Shown here: piece by piece, positions 57,551 to 64,000 of the stretch
Layout of the letters: each line of letters opens with the position of its first letter
Position numbering within the stretch: the stretch's first letter is position 1
Assembly: GCA_011634665.1 (NCBI GenBank)
Contig: WAEK01000003.1
Coordinates: 3,111,501-3,175,500, forward strand
Length of the DNA: 64,000 bases
Direction: 5' to 3'
DNA from: Mortierella sp. BCC40632
Taxonomy: Eukaryota > Mortierellomycota > Mortierellomycetes > Mortierellales > Mortierellaceae
Position numbers and translations under genes: made by a program
Notes under the pieces: model-generated
The model's database searches: none
What the model saw: the letters and a program-made list of their open reading frames with translations, nothing else
What the model was told of the DNA's origin: nothing

Positions 57551-58254
57551 ACTGATGTTCTCCATCCCAACCCCATCGTATCACCTCTTGTTTACCTAGA
57601 ACACATCTCTTCAATACAGTCATCATTTACTATTTGAAGCGTCTCTCTCTCTTTTTTTTTTTTTTTTTTCCTCTTGTCTTGGGGCATTTGTAAATGTGAT
57701 CCGTAAGCCTGCAGATATTGGCCTCAACCAGAGTTTATACAGAGGACTCTCTCTCTCTCTGTCGTATCTCTTCTGCCTCCTCGCACCCTAGTCCCTTCTC
57801 CAATGTCTGATAGGAAATCGCCATATCTGGCCAGACCAACGAGATCCCAAGGGAGGCGATCTCCAGATTGCTTTTTGGTGGATCAATCTCATGTGGTCTG
57901 TGACTAATAAATAAAAAAGGATCCCCATTCCATGCACAAGAAAACAGGGCCCTAGAAAGTGATCAACCAGTCAGATACGCACTAAGTTTTCTTCCGCTCT
58001 TCTTAGCCTGCCTCTTTTCCATCGCTTGCCTCTGTCTTGCCATGGCAATCCAATCTGGTGGGTGTCTGTTGGATGGTTGACAATGGTTATCGACACTGTT
58101 CGTGTCTCGATGTATGTCAAAGATCCGCATCCTTGATGGAGTCTTCTTTGTTCGAGTAACATGAATAAGAGACGTTATCAAAGTAGCTTTCCCTTCATAG
58201 ATGACCACAGTCGCCCTTTGATTCTCTTTTTTTCATGCAGTGCCTTGAGATTTT

Positions 58255-58356
<102 letters not shown>

Positions 58357-59441
58357 AGAAGCAGGCAAAGCGGCGGGAAGAGACCTTGTGCTGGGTCTTG
58401 GCCGACGTGGGTTCAGGAGTCAGAGTTGTCTTCTCTCTCCTTCTCTTTGTCAGTCACCTAGTCTCCCCCCCTCTTCTCCCTTCTCATTGATGTTCACCTC
58501 AGCCTTCCTTCACCGCCACCATTTCCTTCCACCACCACACCCACCTCTCCTCCACCATCCTCAACTCCACTTCTCCACCACTACTTCTTCACCACCACTT
58601 CTTCACCACCACTTTAACACCACTTAACCACGGCCACCACTCCACAACCACTCCACAACCATTTCACCACAGCCACCACCACTAGCAGCAGCACAAGTCA
58701 GTCTCGTCCAGGAAGCCCGAGTCATAGGTAGGTACAGATGCGAGAACGGCTTTCCTACAGGGTAGTGCGGGGGTATCAAGGTCCGTCACCAAGCGCAAGC
58801 CCAGGTTTCCTCTTGCGTGAGTGAGTGAGCGTTTTCTACTTTTTTTTTTTTTGCCTTTTGCCTTTTGCCTTCTTCTCTTCTCTCTTCTCCTTTCTCTTCC
58901 TTTATCGTTTTGTCTTTGGGATCGATGGGGATGGCTTCAAGGTCTCTCTGTTGATGTTTGGTGGCTCGGAAAAAAAAAAAAAGGTATGCCGAAAGTTTGA
59001 AGAGGATCTGAGAGTTCAAGCGACGAACCTAAAAAGGTCCGATGTAAAGAGAAGAGGGAGGAATGAAGGTCTATCCAAGCAAAGTGCCTCGTAAAGAATC
59101 AAAAGGCTGAAGCCATTGTGTGCGTGTGAGCATTCTCACGCGTATTCCTTTGAAGGGATGAGGGAGCAATGCACGACAAGGTGTTGAGCGGAGCCGAGGA
59201 CTAGCGCAAATACTCGGACCTATAGTCACCCTTTTTGAAGAATAAACTATTCAAGACTCATGAGTTTCAAGAGTTTCAAGAGTTCAAGGGTCTTGTCAAA
59301 ATGAAGTTTCAAATCAAAGAACCACCAATTCCTGACGATATCTCTCCGAATGTTCCACGAACTTGTAAAATCATCGAGAGGACATAAACGAGGAGAAATT
59401 TCAGCTGGAAAGGACTATGATGGAGCACCGACGATTCTTAC

Positions 59442-59630
59442 CTGAAGATCGGCAAGAGATGTAGCAGGAGATGTGACAAGAGTTCCAAGCACAGCTGGCA
59501 TATTTGACGGCAATGCTTTCCAACAGTCATCTTGGTGTTCGATCGATGTCTCAGAAGTTCGAAAGAGGTTGACAAGCGAGCAAGCATTCGCTGAAGCTCT
59601 CAGACAGTTGACATGTTCAATGTCCGCCAT
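59442..59630 (-). CDS. possible first exon of an unresolved gene
   Basis: ATG at 59630 with an in-frame stop just upstream, 63 codons (starting MADIEHVNCLRASANACSLV), then a strong donor CTTCAG|GTAAGAA. Composition is protein-like. The nearest in-phase acceptor would give a 37-nt intron, which is too short for the others in this window, so the continuation is unknown. Confidence 0.35.
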
Positions 59631-60064
59631 TTATGGAGCGAAAAAGTTGAGTATCAATAGAATGATCGTGTTTTGTCGCGCGAAAGTGACAGAAAGAGAA
59701 AGAGAGAAAGGAAGAAATGAGATGCAAAGCCTAAAGTGAGTGCCCAAGGCCAAGATGTCCAGGAAAAAGTAGAAGAAGAAGGAGAAGAAGAAGAAACGTT
59801 GCAGAGGGGGGAGTGGTCCTGCCTGTGAAATGAAGTACATCCTGGCTGAATAAACTGTTGGTTTGCTCTCTTACTAAATCCAGGAGGAGACAATTGGATA
59901 AGAGACTCAAGGGATTGACTAGCAAAGCACTAGGCATTGTTAAAAAGATGTATGACCTCAGAACTCGATAAAATCCTACTCCTGTAAATGGGAGTGTGAT
60001 ACAGAGGTGAGAGGTCCTTGAGGCTTAACTTTATCTTCTCATTGCTTGGTGGGATGTTCCTTAC

Positions 60065-60121
60065 CTGATGCTCGGGCTGGAGGGCCACTAGATCACCTGT
60101 CCCTTCCACCACACTCCTCAT
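60065..60121 (-). CDS. possible short exon
   Basis: ATG-led 19 codons (MRSVVEGTGDLVALQPEHQ) followed by CAG|GTAAGG. It might belong to the same minus-strand unit as an exon-like frame ending with TCAAGG|GTAAGAG at 60786. Not assembled. Confidence 0.2.
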
Positions 60122-60229
60122 ACTCTTCGTTCAAGATTCCATACTACTCGGCCTCTCTTTTCTCGTTTTATCTTTTGAAGGACTAGTAGCAATAGAAGCG
60201 AGTCACCTATCGAGACTGGTTACAGGACT

Positions 60230-60745
60230 GGACGCAGGATAGGACACAGGATAGGACACAAGATAGGATCAGGAAGCTGCCCCTCGGGGACGAGCGGTTT
60301 CACCAACACAGGATACCAGGATCTTTTAGGTAGGTTGCGAAGGCAGCCTGCCAGCACCGAGAGGGTGTATCCATCCCCTCTCCTTGCTGGGGGGGGGGTG
60401 TTCTCGTAGATCAAGAGGAGGTGCAGGATTGAGCGGGAGCATACCCTTCAATGGAGGGAGGGAGGCAAGCGAGGGTATGCTCCACGCTGGTAACCAGAGA
60501 GAGTGTTTACCCCCAAGGACAGGCGGGAGGGTAAGGGGGGTGCACACTCTCCAATGACTGGGAGGGAGGGGTTACCAAGAGGGCACACCCACCACGGGTA
60601 GGTGGGCGGGTAAGAGGGGAGTGCGCTCTTTACTTGAGGATGAGTGGATGGGTGGATGGGTAGGCGGGTAGAGGTCAAGAGAGAGAGAGAGAGAGAGAGA
60701 GCACACTCCCCATGGGTTGGCGGGAGTGGAGAGGAAGGGGGGAAG
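60230..60745. repeat. GGATAGGACACA minisatellite and G-rich degenerate repeat
   Basis: 60230-60270 has three to four copies of a 12-14-bp unit (GGATAGGACACA). From about 60340 GGGAGGG/GGCGGG(A/T)-containing units of roughly 60-70 bp recur, with GCACACTC or GAGTGT boundaries. Several runs of three or more G per strand give G-quadruplex potential. Confidence 0.6.
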
Positions 60746-61152
60746 GGTCACCCAGGACTCGGTGCTGTCTAACATCCCCTCTTACCCTTGACCACTCTTG
60801 TAGATCTAGCCTCGAGATGCGGTCCACAAGTTGGTTCAAGTCGACGACACGAGAACCAGCGGACAAGCAAGACCATCAGCATAGAAGAGAGCAACAGGAT
60901 TATGATCACGCTAGTATTAATAAAAAACAGGGCATCTTAGCGTCTTAACATCTCCACAATCTAACCAACTACTCCATGGCCATCCTATTCTTTTACTGTA
61001 TCTCCACATCTCCCGAATATAGCAGAGTTCCATATCTTGACTTCACGCTGTAATCCCCCTTGTGTAGGTGCTCCAGTCCCTTCACTCTTTCATTTTTCTC
61101 TCACATGTGCATGTTCTCTCAGTTGCTGTATCTTTTTCCAAGTCTTTTATTA

Positions 61153-61533
61153 TTACATCCCGCTGTTAACATAGAGAAATACGACATTTCTATTTTCGGT
61201 CATAGTTTGCCTTAGGTCGATACCTGGCGAGACAATTACGAGTAAAGGAAGATTACGTGCAAGACCCATTTTAGCCGTTATGGAAGAAAAAGACATGATA
61301 TCGAATATACCTAGTCTTTGTTTCCAATGTGTTTGAACAGGCTCAGCTCCATCAACTAATCTATTGACATCCGGAAAGGTGCTATCGAGTTCCATACGGC
61401 TAAGCATACCATCGCTTCCGAAAAGAAAAAATCCATAACTTAAAAAATTTCTGTAAGCGCCACCAAACTGGATCTCGCCATGAAAGGGCTCTGTGCATTC
61501 CTTCTTTTCTATTCTTTTCATTTTTTGTTCCAT
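61153..61533 (-). CDS. hypothetical protein, 126 aa, head-to-head with USB1
   Basis: ATG at 61533, stop at 61153, no intron needed. The protein has a mixed, globular-looking composition (FHGEIQFGGAYRNFLSYGFF; FPDVNRLVDGAEPVQTHWKQ; ARNLPLLVIVSPGIDLRQTM) and no repeats. I do not recognise it. Its ATG shares the CATG tetramer with the USB1 start on the other strand, so if both are real their 5' UTRs must run through each other's coding sequence. Confidence 0.4.
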   Translation of the reverse strand: MEQKMKRIEKKECTEPFHGEIQFGGAYRNFLSYGFFLFGSDGMLSRMELDSTFPDVNRLVDGAEPVQTHWKQRLGIFDIMSFSSITAKMGLARNLPLLVIVSPGIDLRQTMTENRNVVFLYVNSGM

Positions 61534-62838
61534 GCCTTTAGTTGATTACGGAAGTTCTTCAGACGAAGACAATGAGGATGTTGACAAGGCTGATGTCAAG
61601 CTAAGCTCGATAGCCCGTAGCAAGCGATCGCTGAATTCGACAATGGAGCCCGTAGTCAAAAAGTAACACATTTGGACCGCACAAATTCATCAAGGAAAAA
61701 AGCTTGGATTGGGACCAGCAAGAGCTCACCATGGAATCAACTTTTTTTTTTTTTTTTTTTTTTTTTGGTAATCCCTGTATCTCAACAGAACCAGGACTGC
61801 TCCGCCGCCTCTTCCTCAGGGTCTTGTAGAATTATTCAAAGACAAGGAGCGACCTCCAGATGATCCGAAAAAACACCAGGGGAGGATCAGGACCAAAGCA
61901 CACGTGGACGGAACTTGGTCAGTTCATGTCTATCTTGAAGGTAACATTTTGAAGGATGTACAGCACTGGCAATCAATTGGGTCAACCATTTTCCTAATCT
62001 TCTAGTCCACTCAACCTAGTCAAACTATCTGGTGAGCTATTCGATATCGTGATGGCATTGACTAAACGTGCAAAGGAAGCGGTTCCCAAGACAATGTCGA
62101 TGCTCCATTCATTGAAATCACCAAAGGGCGAAATAGAAGTTGCAGAGGATGTAGATGATGCAGTGGAGCTTCATGTGAGCCTTACCCGACCTCTATACCT
62201 CCAGGAACTGCACCTTGGACGGTTCACCTCAGACGTCAAAGAAGCGTTCAAGGGCAAGCGCAGGTACTTATCAAAATTTGCAAAAAAAGAAAAAGAGTCG
62301 CTGAGTCGTTTTGAAAAGAGTCTTTGGAACTGACACTTCTAGCGACGCACTTCATAGGTTTAATATGTCCTTCTCAGGGATTCAAAGTTTTGCAAATGAA
62401 GAAAATACGCGCTCGTTCCTGAGCCTCCGAGTAGGATCGGGCCATGCCGAGGTAATGCTCACAGAAGCAGGGATTTTTTCCTTAAAAAAAGATATAGAAA
62501 AAAAAAAAAGCCTTTCATAATCACATAATCTCAGTATCACCGAAGAAGGGCACCGCCTAACAGAGAAGCGTATGAATACTCTTTAGATCGAGAACCTTTT
62601 GGCCGAGATGGACTCGATCGTAGAGCGATATTCTCAGCCCAAATTTTACGATGACCCTCAATTTCATGCGAGCTTTGCCTGGGCTTTGGGTGGTGACACC
62701 CTAGACGAATCTATAGTGAAAACATTGGACGACCTCGATAGTGCACTGTTGCAAGACCTACGACGTTGTTCAATCATGGTCCGTCGAGTTTCTTGGAAGA
62801 CAGGTCCAACCTTTGGCTCTGTCGAGCTGGGTCAATAA
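61532..62838 (+). CDS. USB1: U6 snRNA 3'-end phosphodiesterase Usb1/Mpn1
   Basis: Exons 61532-61662, 61789-61940, 62020-62263, 62358-62451 and 62587-62838 give 290 aa (phases 2, 1, 2, 0). Usb1 belongs to the 2H phosphoesterase superfamily. The two catalytic HxS motifs are visible: H146-V-S148 (ELHVSLTRP) and H234-A-S236 (FHASFAWALGG). The N-terminus LVDYGSSSDED is also typical. The enzyme trims the oligo-U tail of U6 snRNA in the nucleus and leaves a protective phosphate end. Exon 3's acceptor is CCTAG at 62019; the nearer CTAG at 62005 is excluded because it runs into a stop. The last exon is read to 62838 without a further intron; the extreme C-terminus is the least certain part. Confidence 0.88.
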
Positions 62839-63092
62839 AGCAGTCACGTTCGTGGTGTCCATATTACGTGGACCCGTGATGGAAACGAATGCATTGCACT
62901 CTTCTTTGTTCTACTCCCTCCCATCCTAAGTTGTAACCCGGCATCGACCAAGACTTGGCTTCAAAATGGTAAGGCCTTTCATGAAAGAATACTGACTTTC
63001 AAGTTTAGCAAGACCAATGTCATCAGCTGTTTCATTGCCTTCGATGTTCATTGTTCAAAAAGGGCCCATGCTCACTCTGACTGCCGTTCTCT

Positions 63093-64000
63093 ATGAAGCT
63101 TGTTCGCGTGCGAAGCAAAGAGGGCACCCATCGCATTGAGGTGAACCCTACTGATGATTTCCTCGTTCTAAGAAATAAGGTACGCATATATTCCTGAAGC
63201 AAAGGGAGGGTGTCTTTTCGGCCAACTGTTTCTGCTCAACCAGTGGACAAAGTATAGTAGAACTCGATCCTTACTCTCGATCTATCCTATACACCACTGC
63301 TATTATAGATTGCTCAACAGCTCAAAATCTCTGATCCCTCCACCATCACCGTCAGCGACCAGCCAGTTGCAGGAGCTACCCCGATCGACAACCTCTCTGG
63401 AAAGACATTAACAGAAATTGGCGTGAAGTATGCTCGACCTCCTTGGCGTGATTGCCGCAGCAGCAAACCTTCCAGAATGTTTTGAATCGGTGGCAAACCG
63501 ACTTTTTTTTTTTATTCTTTTTGTTTGTCTCTTACTAATCAGCCTTCATGTTTTCTGTATCATTGAAGGCACGGTGATCTCCTTTACATCAATTTCCAGG
63601 AAGCGGCACCCCAGGAAACCCCTATTGCGCGACCAAACAAGGTGGTGCAGGATCAAGTTGACGATATCTTGGATACTCAAAATGGGCTTATCAAGAGGGA
63701 AAAGGATCCCAAATTGTAATTCTTGATGAATTTGATGGCTTTTTTTGCTTTTCTTTTTTCTTCTTCTTTTTCTAGTCACCTTGAGGAGACGTGACGAATG
63801 AATTGACGCCCATTCTTTTTCTCCTTCATTTCGTATAGCTGCAAGCATGCCTCCAACGGAATGTGCGACTACTGTATGCCTCTCGAACCATTCGATCCTG
63901 CATACCTGGAGGAACACAAAATCAAGAGCATGTCATTCCACTCGTACTTGCGCAAGCTAGGTGCGCATGAAAAAAAGCCAGGCACGTCATACGTGACTCT
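63093..64000 (+). CDS. NPL4: NPL4, Cdc48 cofactor (5' part, cut by window end)
   Basis: Exons 63093-63179, 63309-63427, 63569-63715 and 63839-64000+ (phases 0, 2, 2). The N-terminus is the ubiquitin-like UBX domain ([40 protein letters not shown]). It is followed by a linker and the NPL4 zinc finger ([20 protein letters not shown]; then [13 protein letters not shown]). Npl4 pairs with Ufd1 on the Cdc48/p97 ATPase to unfold ubiquitinated proteins in ER-associated degradation and chromatin processes. The start at 63093 (ATGAAGCTTGTT) is the simplest. An alternative is an ATG-only exon at 62966-62968 followed by GTAAGG and an acceptor at 63098, giving [10 protein letters not shown], which is closer to other fungal Npl4 starts. 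Confidence 0.93.

Noticed and set aside
60220..60866. Proline/leucine-rich minus-strand ORFs over the G-rich repeat
   Set aside because: Several frames are open because the repeat is G/C-only for long stretches; no frame is preferred.
62005..62019. Nearer acceptor (TTCTAG at 62005) for USB1 exon 3
   Set aside because: In the required phase it leads to a stop after four codons; the CCTAG at 62019 keeps the frame and the expected sequence.

Overview
The window is nuclear DNA of a filamentous fungus. Protein genes are interrupted by short introns with GTAAGT-type donors and TAG/CAG acceptors. Intergenic DNA is long and full of CT/GA microsatellites and A/T homopolymers. Several genes are fungal in character (an Mdv1-type mitochondrial fission adaptor, an Mss51-type COX1 translation factor, a GT34 mannosyl/galactosyltransferase, a Yap-type bZIP). 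The overall style fits an early-diverging, Mortierella-like lineage, but that placement is an inference and not a measurement. I saw no rRNA, tRNA, CRISPR array or intact transposon.

Layout. 1-5,910: the 3' part of a PfkB-family kinase with an 18-nt microexon (+), a small C2-domain protein (-), and a two-domain glycosyltransferase (-). 6,439-17,049: Mdv1-like WD40 protein (-), ribosomal protein eL15 (-), a PEBP-family protein (+), and a multi-pass membrane protein (-). 19,208-33,737: a sphingosine/diacylglycerol-kinase-like lipid kinase (-), a 5.3 kb non-coding stretch, a Yap-like bZIP factor (+), and a 1,387-aa coiled-coil protein (-). 35,739-43,891: an NADPH oxidase (+) followed by a tandem segmental duplication carrying two paralogous SAM methyltransferases (+), each with a different histidine-rich insert, and a decayed copy of the NADPH oxidase 3' end. 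44,980-57,550: Mss51 (+), sphingosine-1-phosphate lyase (+), Rad5/HLTF-type helicase-ubiquitin ligase (-), and mitochondrial ribosomal protein uL1m (+). 57,551-61,152: mostly repeats plus a few exon-like fragments I could not assemble. 61,153-64,000: a small hypothetical gene (-) head-to-head with the U6 snRNA exonuclease Usb1 (+), then the 5' half of NPL4 (+), cut by the window end.

The genes are mostly unlinked housekeeping functions. The lipid kinase and the sphingosine-1-phosphate lyase belong to the same long-chain-base degradation route but lie 30 kb apart. The most unusual part is 37.6-43.9 kb. Two neighbouring methyltransferases share about 510 bp of identical sequence, intron included, flanked on both sides by diverged sequence. 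This looks like recent gene conversion. Immediately after the identical block each gene carries its own metal-ligand-like insert: three HxHGPxCKHG units separated by Ala-Gln repeats in one, and about 33 His in a Gly-His repeat in the other.

Intron-exon structures were worked out by hand from reading frame, phase and splice consensus. In every multi-exon gene the exon phases were checked to add up. Doubtful junctions are marked.
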